DNA of 64,000 nt from the NCBI RefSeq assembly GCF_042453785.1, contig NC_091661.1, positions 30,557,501 to 30,621,500 of the forward strand, read 5' to 3'. This DNA comes from Malus domestica (Eukaryota; Streptophyta; Magnoliopsida; Rosales; Rosaceae). How positions within the stretch are numbered: the first letter of the stretch is position 1; every line of letters starts with the position of its first letter. The notes beneath the pieces were generated by a model that was not told where the DNA came from, ran no database searches, and was given only the letters and a program-made list of their open reading frames with translations. This document shows positions 1 through 14,154 of this stretch, piece by piece. Made by a program: the position numbers and the translations under genes.

Positions 1-490
<490 letters not shown>

Positions 491-1249
491 TTAGGGGAAG
501 AAAAGTATGACAGACGTGTTCTGCGGGTTAGAAATGGGTGCCAGTCTTCAGCTTGGAACCTCGTCAATCAAGTTAGCTAGGGCCTGTTTAGTCCAAGAAG
601 TTTCACATAAAACGCCGATTAAGTTAGGTCGGGTTGGAAATGCTTTCTTCAAAAACTACTTACACACGTAAGCGCTTCTTATATTTTTCATAAGAATGCA
701 AGTGCTTTTGAAAAAAAACACTTGAGCTGTTTCGTGTGTTTTTTTCAGAAAATACTTTAAATGTTTTTTCAAACTAAAAATCCATTAAAGCTCCTTTACT
801 TGTTTAAGGGCACTTCCAAAATCATATTTAAAGAAAAATTACTTCTAGAGAGAATTATAACATGCTAATTGAGAGATCCCGAAACTAGAAACTAGATAGT
901 TATAATGAAGCGTGACCTTAACTGCTTAATTAAGTGAAAAAAGCCATCAAATTTGACAAAAAGTCTGATGAAAGGTCATAGCTGTATCATCTGTAGATGA
1001 GATAATCATGAAACAATGTGGGGAATCAACACATCCTTATCATCGTCAAAAAAAAAAATTCACTGTGCTGGAAGCACGTTCAATTGAACGTTTTGGAAGT
1101 TTGTGGATAGAAACCAAATGGAATATGCTTGTAACCAAAATTGCTGGCTGCTATATACATCTTGGATTTTAGCTGAGGTGGCCATTGGCCAAGGACTTTG
1201 GTCTAATCACGATGCTTTAATTTCGCAATCCAAAAAAAAAATTCAGATA

Positions 1250-1470
1250 AAATTTAGAACACGTTTTGGGAGTGCTTTCAAATTACTGAAAGCGATTTTA
1301 GAAAGAAAAAAAATGTTTATATAACTAATCTTTAATAAAAATGCAAGTTAATCCTCCAAAAGTACTGAAACTAGTGCTTCTTTGATAAAACACTTCAAGT
1401 GCTTTTGGAGCTCAAAAATATTATCTCAAGTGGTTTCAGTCATTTAAAAACACTTTCTAAACGAGTTAAT
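1250..1470. repeat. Foldback MITE-like repeat (family recurs in the window)
   Basis: The two ends are rough inverted repeats of each other. The left has gtgctttcaaattactgaaa and the right has ggtttcagtcatttaaaaac. Relatives with the same 'tgaaagtgctttt...aagtgcttttgg' vocabulary lie near 7085, 11030, 28320, 33265 and 43551. Copies at 1250, 11030 and 28320 occupy the same position in the triplicated block, so that insertion predates the triplication. No clear target duplication was resolved. Confidence 0.6.
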
Positions 1471-1711
1471 GACTCGTGTATGGGGCAACATTTAGCAAGT
1501 AACGGCTCTCATGAATTGGATTGTGGTGATGTGAAAATGGGTTTGGGTAAGTTTAGTTTAGACCAGTCAGCAGTGTTTAAAATATCCACGACATTATCGA
1601 TATTTTCGTTGAAATATCCTTAAAATTAAGGGTCCATAAGCAAAAGAAGGATGAAATGCAAACTTCACCCTATATCGGCAAGATACAAGAAAACAATGAA
1701 TATAGACAATA

Positions 1712-4164
1712 TGTAACAACTCGTCCCAAGATTTACTGTATATAAATGGTATTTTTGTATTTTCATCAAGTTTGGGAATTTATCTTCCTTTTAAAATTTG
1801 TTTTTGGTCTTAAATGGTGATCCAAGGGGACCCACTCCCCTGATTTTGTCCCCGAGCCCTCTTCTCTCTTTCTTCCTCTCCTCTTCCCTTTCCCCTTTCC
1901 CGTATACTTCTATTCCTCTCTTCTCTATGATCACACTCACACCCAGCTGCACTCCCTGCTCGAGGAAGACGCAATCACCATCTAAACCACGTCCCTTTCC
2001 TCTTCCTCTTGCCTCTGTGCAACTCGGCGAAACCAAGAAAATAACCTCCGGCAAGTCCGACGGCTTTCGAAGCCATTTCCTGCCAAACCACGGCGCGTTG
2101 GCCGGCGTGCAAGGTATCAATCTCTTCGTCCCGTCAAGTACTATAACTTTTCTTTTTGTTTCACTCAATTTAATTGAGTATTGAAGAAGTTATACTCATT
2201 TGAATCTTACCCAGTTTCCGGCGACCTCCGAGGCTTTCGAGGAAATTTCAGGCCAAACCATGGCGAGTCAGACGTGAGGTATCATTCTCTTCGTCTCTTC
2301 CAGGACTACAACTTTCGTTTTTGTCTCGCTTGATTTCGTTGAGTAGTGACAAAGTTATGGCTGTTTAAAGTGGGGTGGTTTTCCGGCCGAATTTCCGGCC
2401 TTCTTCTTCCTTGGCAACAGGCCACCCGGCCTTTCCCTCTCCCTCGGACCTTAGGCCCGTGTTGTCTTAAGCCCAAAACCCTAGCCTTTAGTTTTAAGTT
2501 TTATTATTTGGTTTTAAAACCCTAAAAAGGGCCTTGGGCCGGTGGTTTTTAAAAAGGGCTTAAAGCCCTGTTTTTCTTTATTTATTTTTATTAAGGCCTT
2601 AAGGCCTTGTGATTTTGTGCCCGTGGGTGTGTGTGTTAGGTGTGTATGTGTTTATGCATGCACATGCATGCCGTGTGTGTGTGTGTATTTGTAGTATGTG
2701 TGTGTTTGGGCTAAAGCCCAAACCCCAATTCTCACCCTAAAACCATTTTAACCCAAAATCCTAGGTTCCTAAAATCCTTTAAAACCCTAAACCCATCCAA
2801 TCCCAAATCCCCTATTTTATTTAAACCTAAACCCTAATCCGGATTTCAAGCCTAAAACCCATTTGACCGTTGACCCCCGGTCAACGTTGATTTTAGGGTT
2901 GACTTTTCGGGTTTTCGTCCGGGACCCTTCTTAGGGTAATTCGACGTTCTAAATCCGTTTCCAATGTCCATTTTCCCAAATTCAATTGTTATTATATAGT
3001 TTTATTTATTGGACTCTTTATGTGCTTAGGGGCAATTATTGTGACGTTTCCATCTTCGCTAGTGGCACAGCTTTTGGCAACTAAGTATTGTGAGTGGACC
3101 CCTTCTAGAATTACATGATTTGATAATTTAATTGCATAAATGATTAGCATGCCTACGAATTTATGATTTGATTTATGTGAAGCCTGATGATTTAATATAT
3201 TGATTATCGTCTCGGGTTTTGGTGAGGAATTATTTGTTAGCCTATATTGAGCTATATTTTAATATATCGTATTTTCTATTAAAACCATGAACTGGTAGAC
3301 TATCTGATAGATGACGATAGGATGCTAGAACATGTTTTTGAACCCCTCTTTATAGTGTAGACGATGATCGGTAACCTATGCTATGAAGTGGTTTTTTTTA
3401 GAGAGACGTAACTATTTGTGCGTACCTAGTAGACACTATGCCGCCTGGGGCAAGGAACTGGTGTTGGCATTTAGGCCGGGAGAAATAATCCCTAGCGAAA
3501 GGCTGAGGGACACGGAGACAGGCAGTGGGCCAAGAGGGAGTTATCTCTGGCTACGGGCACAGAGACTGAGGTGCAAGCATTGGGCCGGGAGTTATATTTA
3601 TTCAGTGATCTTTCTAGCAGCACACTGCGTTTACGAGACGATTTATGATGCGTTTACTGTTTTGATTTCCGCGATGTTTTTCCGCGTTATGGCGTTTGAG
3701 ATATTTTTGGCATACTAGGATTTTTATTAAATCCATCACTTATTATGCTAGTAGTTTTCATTTATATAAACTTTGGGGGTTAGTATGTTGATAATTGTTT
3801 TATTATTATTGTATATATAAACTTGGTCCACTCACCTTTGTTTTGCGCCCCCATTCAGGACTTAGAATCAAGGCACCTAATCCCGGCGTGAAGACACTTT
3901 CGCAGCAGCATCTTCGGATCCTCTCGATGTAGGACTCACTCCTTTACTCATTAAATTTTATCTTAATTCTTTTTAGTGATTAGATTTAGTTGTATGCTCT
4001 GAGCACGTTCCTAAAACTTTTAACTCTTAGTTTTTAAATTCATAACACTTACTTATTTCTTATTCTTAGCTTTTGTATCAATTAATGGCTTTCGTCACCC
4101 TCGGGTGTCGGCCAGCATGTGTCTTCCTGGTATTCGGGGAATATCAGGGTCGGGGCGTGTCACA
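1712..4164. mobile_element. LTR-like insertion (probable large solo LTR or LARD-type derivative)
   Basis: This 2.45 kb segment is absent from the same place in the other two blocks (empty sites near 11481 and 28776). It begins TGTAACAACTCGTCCC and ends GGGGCGTGTCACA. ACAATAT occurs at both edges (1706-1712 and 4162-4168), so a 5-7 bp target duplication is likely, although its exact limit overlaps the termini. No reverse transcriptase or gag reading frame is visible. A segment of about 170 bp is tandemly repeated inside (about 2048-2200 and 2218-2370). TG...CA ends and lack of coding favour a solo LTR of a large-LTR family, probably Ty3/gypsy. The family is inferred. Confidence 0.6.
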
Positions 4165-4761
4165 ATATTTACGGATTAATTACAAAATTTTGCTAATACC
4201 TATTGCAGATTTCGAACTGTAGAATTTTTTTTATAAATTTTTTCTTTAATTTCAACTAAATCTGAATGAGTACTTACCCCATTGTAAATTTCCATCGAAG
4301 ACTTTCCAACTATATCGATATTTTAAACACTGGTTTAGACCAACATGTTTAATATCCAGTGCATGCAAATAGAATGTCAAATCTTTTTGAAAAACTTCAG
4401 TATGACTGCCACTTAAGGGCAACTAGCATATTAAAGAGACCAATGCAAAGTTGGATGAGACTAAAATACATAAAGTCTCATGTTTTGGTGAGATGTGGTT
4501 TACAAATGATATAGCATGTGCCCTACGAAAAACGAGATCGGATTACCTAATTGAAGTTTCTCTAGCATGAAAAATTCAAGAGGGATGTGACGGTTCCGGA
4601 AAGTAAAAAATCACACATTTTTATTAATAATTTTTTTGTTCGAATTCGGAAATGTATAGAACTGAACAAATGGAATAGTGGCTCAGTGATACCAACAATT
4701 TCATGTTGCAAATTACAAAAAAAAAAAAAAAAAAAAAAAAAAGGAAATGTTTTACACAAAA
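4165..4761. other. Flank between insertion and Treslin copy 1
   Basis: This is the downstream flank of Treslin copy 1, matching 11488-11807 plus 16250-16560 and 28783-29390 in the other blocks. It contains the empty site for the Harbinger element (TAA at 4471-4473) and a poly-A run at about 4717-4742 that is much shorter or absent in the sister copies. No gene is seen. Confidence 0.65.
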
Positions 4762-6524
4762 TTAATGACAATTAGAGTTAAACAACAGAAACTTGCACTT
4801 TAAATGGTTTTTTTCTGCTGCTTTTGGTATGTATATGCTTTTTCCGCACCGCTGGCTACTGTATTCTCGGTAATTTTCATCGTCATCCCAGCTGCGTTGC
4901 GAGCATGAACGTTTGATTCCTGTCATTGGGGTTTCACATACTCTGTCATCACATGAACCTCCATGATCCTTCCTTTTAAACAGCTTTCGAAGTGGATTTG
5001 ACTTTGGTTTCAATGGTTTCAGCTGTTTTGGGGCCCAAATTCTCTGCAGATCGGGCATCCATCTTGTGGAGTAAGCGAACCTCCGAGCCCTCTCTCTCCT
5101 CTCTTGAACTTCAAGTAACTTGCGAGCATGGTCGTCCTTTTGTTTGATCTCTTCAGCGCTCGGTCTTCCAATATCAGTTTTCAGCGGACGAAGAGACTCA
5201 CCTACTGCTGGTAATGAATCCCAGATTCTATAACTTCCATCCACTTCGACACTCTTCGGTTTTTCTTTACAGGATCGATTGCTATCCTAACTGTTGAGTA
5301 AACTATTAGGGAGTTCTTCCTCATCAGCAAACAGCAACAAATCCATTTTCTTATAGATTTTGCGAACCACATCTTCAAGTGTCTCACAGTACCTGAAAAA
5401 TTCCAAATTCAAAGATTAATCTATCTGCTTAAGTTAATTTTCCATCTCAAACAAAAATTGATTGCCCGCACATGTACTTCCGGAAAACTAATTCCAGGAA
5501 CGGATTATTTAAGCAACATCGTTTCTTCAAGGATCATACTGTAGACATACACTATTGGCACATTGCAAAAGTTGTATAAACATATTCCACACTCGTTCAG
5601 AAAAACATGGGTACGATGTGCGCATAACTGGCCTATATCCTGTCAATCTACACTGATAAGGAAAGACACTTTAACTCATCTAAGATTATAAAGACAACCA
5701 CTTTCCTTATTTAGCATTGTTGCAAAGGTAAGTAGGACATGATTTGTTAGATAGGTAGTAATATCCCACATGAAAGTGGAACACAGTGGCACCGGAAATG
5801 TGTATTTGTTGAGACATGAACGATAGACTGAATGCAGCGTGTGCTATATAGCCTTTCAGCGAAAGCCATAATGCCTCAGTAAAACATCCATTATATAAAG
5901 TAAAGAATAATTTCAAGGGTAGGGGTTTTCAACTGTGGTACAGATTTATTACCTGCTTTTTATGATCTTTTCAACATAATCATACACTCCAGTCACCAAA
6001 GAAGCCCTCCAGATGACATCGAATTTTCTCCAAAAAGGAGCAAATCTGTTTTACAGACTTCTGTTTTGTAGATTCAGCAATACGTGCACCAACCTCTGAT
6101 TGTAGTATCTCCATCCGGAAAAATATCTGCAATTCATATCGTGCACGAGCTGGCGCAAGGAGGCGGCGAAGCACGAAGCCCGGGGCGGCGATGCCGGGTC
6201 GAGGCGAAATGCGGGGAGGGAATTGAGGGTTTGGGAGAGGGAATTGAAAGTGGGGCCGGGGAGGTGGAAAGAGAGGGAGAGAGAAGTGGGGAGCTTGGAG
6301 GAGGAGAGCAGCGGAGAGAGGGAGGAGAAGAAGGGTCTGAAGGCGAAGAGAGAGGCGGAGAGAGGAGGGAAAGAGAGGATGGTTTTGACGGCGGCGAGGA
6401 AGGCTGTGAGAAATGGAGCTGGGTTTTGGAGGTGGAGGAGTGGGTTGAGGCCTAGGAGGAGGACGATGCGCTGCGTTTTGCCGTAGTCGGCGATTGGGTC
6501 GCCGGAGCTCCGTTCAGATGCCAT
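4762..6524 (-). pseudogene. Treslin/TICRR-like gene copy 1, internally deleted
   Basis: This is a remnant of the replication-initiation factor Treslin (Sld3 relative). From 6524 it encodes MASERSSGDPIADYGK and the first ~128 residues of exon 1 (to LRQLVHD). It then jumps at about 6139 straight into exon 2 sequence (LQIFFRMEILQ), losing about 615 codons plus intron 1 and going out of frame. Exon 2 is about 5953-6139 and exon 3 ends at 5392. In exon 3 the frame is disturbed, and a further deletion of about 64 bp near 4844 removes the normal C-terminal end. Intron 2 is retained, so it is not a processed copy. Compared with copy 3 (29478-33084) it is plainly dead. Confidence 0.85.
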
Positions 6525-6691
6525 CGCATTTGCAGGAGGAGAAAGAGACGGACTTGGGTTGCAGAGAAGGGAGATGCAAATGTGGAATTAAGGAACAGTA
6601 AACCGAATACGCAGTCGTTTTAGTAGAAAAACGACGATACGGTAGATGCTTGAGCGGGAAACCAAATTTTGGCTGTAAAGGAAATGTTTTA

Positions 6692-7064
6692 GGCCCCGTT
6701 TGGGATTGAGGTGATTTTAAAAAAAGCCACTGTGAAAAAAAGCTGAGGGTCATTTTTGTGTTTGGTAAACTGAAAAAAGGGCTTATTTTGGAAGCTGCTG
6801 TGAAAATAAGCTGAAAATCAAAGGAAAAGCTGAAGCTGCTATTTGCTGCTTTGAAAAAAAGCCAGTTTTTTCAAAGCACACAGAGCTACAATGCTCCTTT
6901 AATGAAAAGACACACTATCATCCTGATTTTTTTTCCAAAAGCACTTTCACAAAAAAGTTTACCAAACACTCTACTGCTTTATTTCACAGCCGCTTATTCT
7001 CACAGCACAGCCGCTTATTCTCACAGCAGCTTTTTTTCAAAGCACAGCAATACCAAACCAGCCC
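6692..7064. mobile_element. Tourist-like MITE (PIF/Harbinger type)
   Basis: This 373 bp element is flanked by TTA at 6689-6691 and 7065-7067. Ends are GGCCCCGTTTGGGATTG and, inverted, GGGCTGGTTTGGTATTG, an imperfect terminal inverted repeat. The equivalent position after Treslin copy 3 (TTA at 33252-33254) is empty, which fixes the borders. It has no coding capacity. A 3 bp TTA target duplication with a non-coding body is the usual signature of a Tourist MITE. Confidence 0.8.
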
Positions 7065-7084
7065 TTAATCTCATGAAGGACCTG

Positions 7085-7600
7085 TTTGGACTGCATCTAA
7101 ATTTGTTAAAAGCGCTTTTAGAGAACAAAAGAGCTTTTGACATCAGTTGAAAAAAAAAAAATATTTAAAGTACTTCTTCACGTGAAAAAAACACATGGTT
7201 TTTAATGAAAATTCCAACATGATTTGAATGAAAGTGCTTTCAAAAAGTATTATGAATAGATATGCTTTTTTATATGCTTCTATGAAAAGTGCTTTTTGCA
7301 AACAATGTCGGGCTCGTTTGTAATTACTTTTAAAATGGTTGAAAGTGTATTTCGTAAAAATATTTTTAGAAACAATATTTAGTAAAATGCAAGTGAATCC
7401 TAAAAAAAACACTTCAAGAATAGAACAACCAAAGGGGCGAAAACTGTAAACCTCATAGCAACCGAATTACAATTCGAGAACATACCCGTTACTGAATCCC
7501 AAATCGCTGGTTCCCAAGTGTAGTCATGCACAAGCTCGTTTAGAACCAATATTTTCTCTAAGAACGATTTCAATCATTTGAAAAACATTTTTAAACGAAC
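7085..7600. repeat. Foldback repeat with an embedded Treslin fragment
   Basis: The left arm starts near 'cctgtttggactgcatctaa' and the right arm ends near 'tttttaaacgaac'. Between them, at 7435-7538, sits sequence from Treslin exon 1. The same arrangement occurs at 33265-33805, so it predates the block triplication. Confidence 0.55.
7435..7538 (-). pseudogene. Treslin exon 1 fragment
   Basis: About 100 bp resembles the Treslin exon 1 stretch encoding roughly residues 125-163 (the DYAWDP...NLVVLFSP region of copy 3), with several substitutions. It has no flanking Treslin sequence on either side and lies between the arms of a foldback repeat. It is a fragment with no coding role. Confidence 0.65.
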
Positions 7601-8295
7601 TGATGTTTTTAGGAGAAACACAATGAGGAGCAAATGATTCCTAGGCGAGAAGAAAAACTAGACAGAATGTTAAATAGCACATTATGTACCAATTTTTCTT
7701 CAACAAATTGGAACTACTGAGAAGTTTGGAAACTAAAAAGTAAAGATTGATTCTAAGGATTCTAACCCTGATGATTGCTTATACAGTCGAACTACTTGAA
7801 TAGACTGGACTACCGAAGATAAACTCATACATATACGAATTATTAAAAAGTGAAAGAGGCTCATCTCAGTTTTTTTTTTTTTTTTAGTTGAAAGAAAAAA
7901 AAGGTAAAACATGGAGAAGATCATGAACAGTAATGGGTTTTAGTATATATAAATATAATTTGTAACTGTATCTGTCCAAATATGCCGTGCAAGTTCTATT
8001 CATTAGCAGGTACTTTGATTGCCATGCAGTAAGAGCATACAACGGAGATTGGCTTTGTATCAAGGCGTACGTCCCATACACCTCTTTTATGGGTGATGCT
8101 GTCCACACACTTCTTTTAATTACCAGTCGTCATATAGAATGAATTCAAGAGGATCAAATGACTAAAATTAACAGAGAATATGTAAAAGATAAACCAGAGT
8201 GTATGGATAACACCACCCTATCTTATTAGGATAATAACATCCGATGTGTTTGATATAATCTTTTAGGGACTAACCAAAACATTGAGTTACAAAAG
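7601..8295. other. Intergenic, MITE-like remnant
   Basis: No gene is seen. The stretch 8097-8215 resembles, in inverse orientation, the inverted-repeat element at 43978-44127 (shared 'gatcaaatgac..aaattaaca' and 'gtgtatggata'). The rest, including a poly-T run near 7871, is unassigned. Confidence 0.45.
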
Positions 8296-8487
<192 letters not shown>

Positions 8488-8491
8488 CTAA

Positions 8492-9281
8492 TACAATGAT
8501 GTCACTTGGCGTCTTAACAAGATGGGAGACTTTGGAGGGACTTTATTGAGTACTCCAGAGTACTCAGTACTCTCATTTGTTTAAAAATATAAAAATCAAA
8601 ATCTAACGATTAAAACATCTAGAGTATCCATATATAGTACTGCTCAAAACTTTTTGAGACATTGGACGTGATCCCTCCTAGAAATTATTAAGTTATACAG
8701 TAGTACACTTCAGCCGTGATACTTTCATTCAAAGGCTAGCTTTATACTAATATGTGATACTTTCATTCCATATTTGAGAGCCATTGGATAAGTATAAAGC
8801 TAACCTTTACAATATGAGCTAGTTAGTTAGCCTTCACACACACAGTGCCTGCCTATCATGTAACCATTGACAATGATACCCGACAATTTATTTGGAGAGA
8901 GGGTCCTCACTCATTTATTTGGACCTATAACTTCATTTCATAATAACTCCATCACATCACATTTTATGTACCATAGTTTATTCAATTTCAAAAATTAGTA
9001 CACGCAATAACATGTTTTATCGTAAAATATACGAGGTTTTTTAGTATATTAGAAATACGAGATGATGCACCACATGTCATTATATAAATGAAGAGAAATT
9101 TTTTTTTTTTTTAAATGTGCCTCCACTTATATAATGTATTGTACCACCCAAATTCTGAATAAGTGAAAGATCTCTCCAAAAAATACATATGCATGTTTTA
9201 TTCAAAAGGTAAGGAATGATGCGTCATCATCCCTAACACACTTTATTATAGTAGTAGCATCAATTGAGGCAGAGAAGTTAA
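8492..9281. other. 3' flank of chitinase B
   Basis: AT-rich non-coding sequence. The part from about 8835 on is shared, with indels, with the flank of chitinase C (25385-25689), where it abuts Treslin copy 2 directly because of a deletion. No gene or mobile element was recognised. Confidence 0.6.
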
Positions 9282-11807
<2,526 letters not shown>

Positions 11808-12082
11808 GAGCAATTCCACCGGGGACCAAATGTCCCAGCCTCCAGTCCAAAAACCAAGCCAGGCCTCTGTCAATCAAGTCCACCCCAACAAACTGACTGG
11901 TACCCAGCCCGAGTTGGGCAAGAGCCCAGCCCAAAAGAGACTGAGACAGAAGCCGGGGAAGAAGCCTGGCGCGTGCACTTCACGTAGCCGTTTGGCGAGT
12001 GCCCGACAAGCTTTCAGACGCCGGGGCCCGCGTGCAGGCGCTGTCAGTCCCCCCCCCGAGTTGCGACGTGGCTACCTCTCTG

Positions 12083-12312
12083 CCGTTGGATTTCCAACGG
12101 CTAGTTTTCTAGACCGTTGGATTTCCAACGGTAAAAAAATTTTAAATTTTACTTTTAAACTAGACCGTCGGATCAAAGATCAACGGTCCACGTTTTTTTC
12201 ACAAAAAGTAAATTAAAAAAAAAAAAAAGGGCCCAACGGTCAGAAATATGACCGTTGGCCACGTGGCAACTCCCTAGCTCTTGGATTTGAATATTTTTCA
12301 AATCCAACGGTC
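12083..12312. repeat. Left subterminal array of CCGTT/AACGG motifs
   Basis: About eight CCGTT or AACGG cores occur in 230 bp, several paired as the palindrome CCGTTGGATTTCCAACGG (12083-12100, 12113-12131). This is the core bound by many Myb proteins, and the array lies just upstream of the element's Myb-like gene. A role as a transposition-protein binding site or promoter is inferred. Confidence 0.6.
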
Positions 12313-12540
12313 CAGATTAATTAACTATATTAAAATTCATTAAAAATTATTAAAAAATACAGAAAAATTATTAAAAAATACAGAAAATTTTAAAAAAATT
12401 ACAGAAAATTTTGAAAAATGTTAATTTTTTTTCCTATAAATACCTAACCCTCATCTTCTACCTTTACACCACATTCCAATATTTTCTACACTTTCTATAC
12501 TATCTACATTTCAATATTTTCTACACTTTAAGAGAAAAAA

Positions 12541-13653
12541 ATGTCTTCGTGGAAGCTCATTGAAGATGTTACGTTGTGTGAATGTTGGGTTCACACTACT
12601 CATGATCCGATTACGGGTAATGAGATGGATAAGCGAGAGATGTGGAGTAAAATTACGAAAGCGTTTTGTGATGTACATGGAGAAAACGCCAGAACTAGTC
12701 AAGGTCTTCAAGGTCGTTGGAAAAAACTCAATGCATCATTTACTTGTTGGAAAAACGCCATCTCTCATGCTTCCGGTAACCTCCGTAGTGGGACAAGTTT
12801 AGCGGATCAGGTGACAATATTTTTATTTATTTATATGCATTCCACTCACATTAATATTTTGATTTATTTAATTTCGTATGTAATTTTTATCTTATTTCTT
12901 ATGTAATTTTTATTTAATTTCTTATGTAATTTTTATTTAATTTCTTATGTCATTTTTATGTAATTTATATGCATTCCACCCGTATTAATATTTTGAATTT
13001 ATTTATTTGTGTTACACCCGCATTTTTTAACACTATGTTATCCCACTTTTTTATAGACACTACAAGCTCAAGCATTCTACAATTCAAAGAACGGGAACAA
13101 ATCATTCAATAGATTGGAATGTTGGCAAATTGTCAAAGATTGCCCTAAATACAAAATTGTGGCAACTGGTCCAGAAGTTGTCATGCACGGTATGGGTCTA
13201 CATAGTTCTCCAGAACCAGACATGGCCGAACAAGAAGCCGACACATTTCAAGACACGGAAGGGACGGCTGAACAAGTGCCCGAGACCCAACCGACTCGTC
13301 AGTCCCTAAGGCCTCTAGGTAAAAAGGCGTCAAAGAAAAAAGGTAGTTCTTCCAAAAATGACTACACTAAATATATGGAGGAACTTGCTCGCCAAGGTGA
13401 ACTAAACTTGGCACGAGAAAAGGCTAGAGATGAGGAAAAAGTTGCTGCTATGGCAGCAATATTAGCAGCTACTGAGGCCCGTGATGCGGCGGCTGAAAGA
13501 CAAAGAGAAGTAGTTAATCGAGAGAACGAGCTGGTTAGAGAAGCACTTCATCGAGAAAATGAATTGCTTCGAGAAGAAAGGATGGCTCAAGCAGATCGTG
13601 ACACTATGAGCAAGTCTCTAGTAGGACTGTCTCCGAATTCTAAATATTTTTAG
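12541..13653 (+). CDS. Harbinger ORF1, Myb/SANT-like DNA-binding protein
   Basis: Two exons, 12541-12810 and 13057-13653, with a GT..AG intron, give 288 residues. The join keeps frame (..SLADQ/TLQAQAFYN..). The N-terminal ~90 residues form a trihelix/Myb-like domain (WKLIEDVTLCECW, then LQGRWKKLNASF). Next come an acidic/linker region and a long charged helix (about residues 180-270, rich in Arg, Glu and Ala) fit for coiled-coil pairing. In this superfamily ORF1 assists the transposase in DNA binding and nuclear import. After the TAG at 13651 the same frame stays open to 13788 and encodes a basic tail with MRRRRAR, as usual in the family. The stop may therefore be a recent truncation of about 44 residues. 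Confidence 0.85.
12811..13056 (+). other. Intron of Harbinger ORF1
   Basis: It begins GTGACA and ends TTTTTATAG. It contains short tandem repeats of 'tttcttatgtaatttttatt' near 12890-12960. Removal restores a continuous reading frame. Confidence 0.8.
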
Positions 13654-13955
13654 ACATCGGAAAAAAGAGATGCCATGCGTAGGAGGCGTGCAAGAGATGC
13701 GGAAACAAGTCAAGGGGGTTCTAGCTACACAAATCATGGCAACCAAGATCCTAGCACCACATATCCTAACTCGAGAGACTTTATTTAATTTCTTATGTAT
13801 TTTTATGTATTTTCTTTCTTTTTTCTAGTAGAACTTTATTTAATTTCTTATGTTTTTTCTTTTTTTAGGTTTGAACTTTATTTATTTTCTTATGCAATTT
13901 TAATGTAATTATTTATTTAATTTCTTTTGTACTTTATTTAAACACATGAAATAAG

Positions 13956-14102
13956 ATTACATAAACTCACCAAATAAATTTAAAAACAAAACACATTACA
14001 TAGAATTACATAAACTCACCAAATAAACTTAAAAACAAAACACACTACATAGAATTACATAAACTCACCAAATAAACTTAAAAACAAAACACACTACATA
14101 GA
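13956..14102. repeat. 49 bp tandem repeat, three copies
   Basis: Units start at 13956, 14005 and 14054 (attacataaactcaccaaat...), differing by one or two bases. It lies between the two convergent transposon genes, on the 3' side of both. Confidence 0.85.
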
Positions 14103-14154
14103 ATTACTTAAACTTAAAAAAAATACAATTTATTCTTCAACCACAAGCCTCATT

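Noticed and set aside
1798-2184. 128-codon frame rich in Ser/Pro/Leu
   Set aside because: CT-rich stretch of an LTR-like element. It is open on both strands and has no recognisable domain.
2485-2850. Telomere-like AAACCCTAA motifs
   Set aside because: Scattered, not in tandem, and inside the 2.45 kb LTR-like insertion. They are telobox-like words in AC-rich DNA, not an interstitial telomere.
6084-6455. GA-rich plus-strand frames (also 25061-25675 and 32783-33046)
   Set aside because: They are antisense to Treslin exon 1, low in complexity, and broken differently among copies.
7733-8108. Small minus-strand frames
   Set aside because: No similarity between the blocks, poly-T interrupted, no domain.
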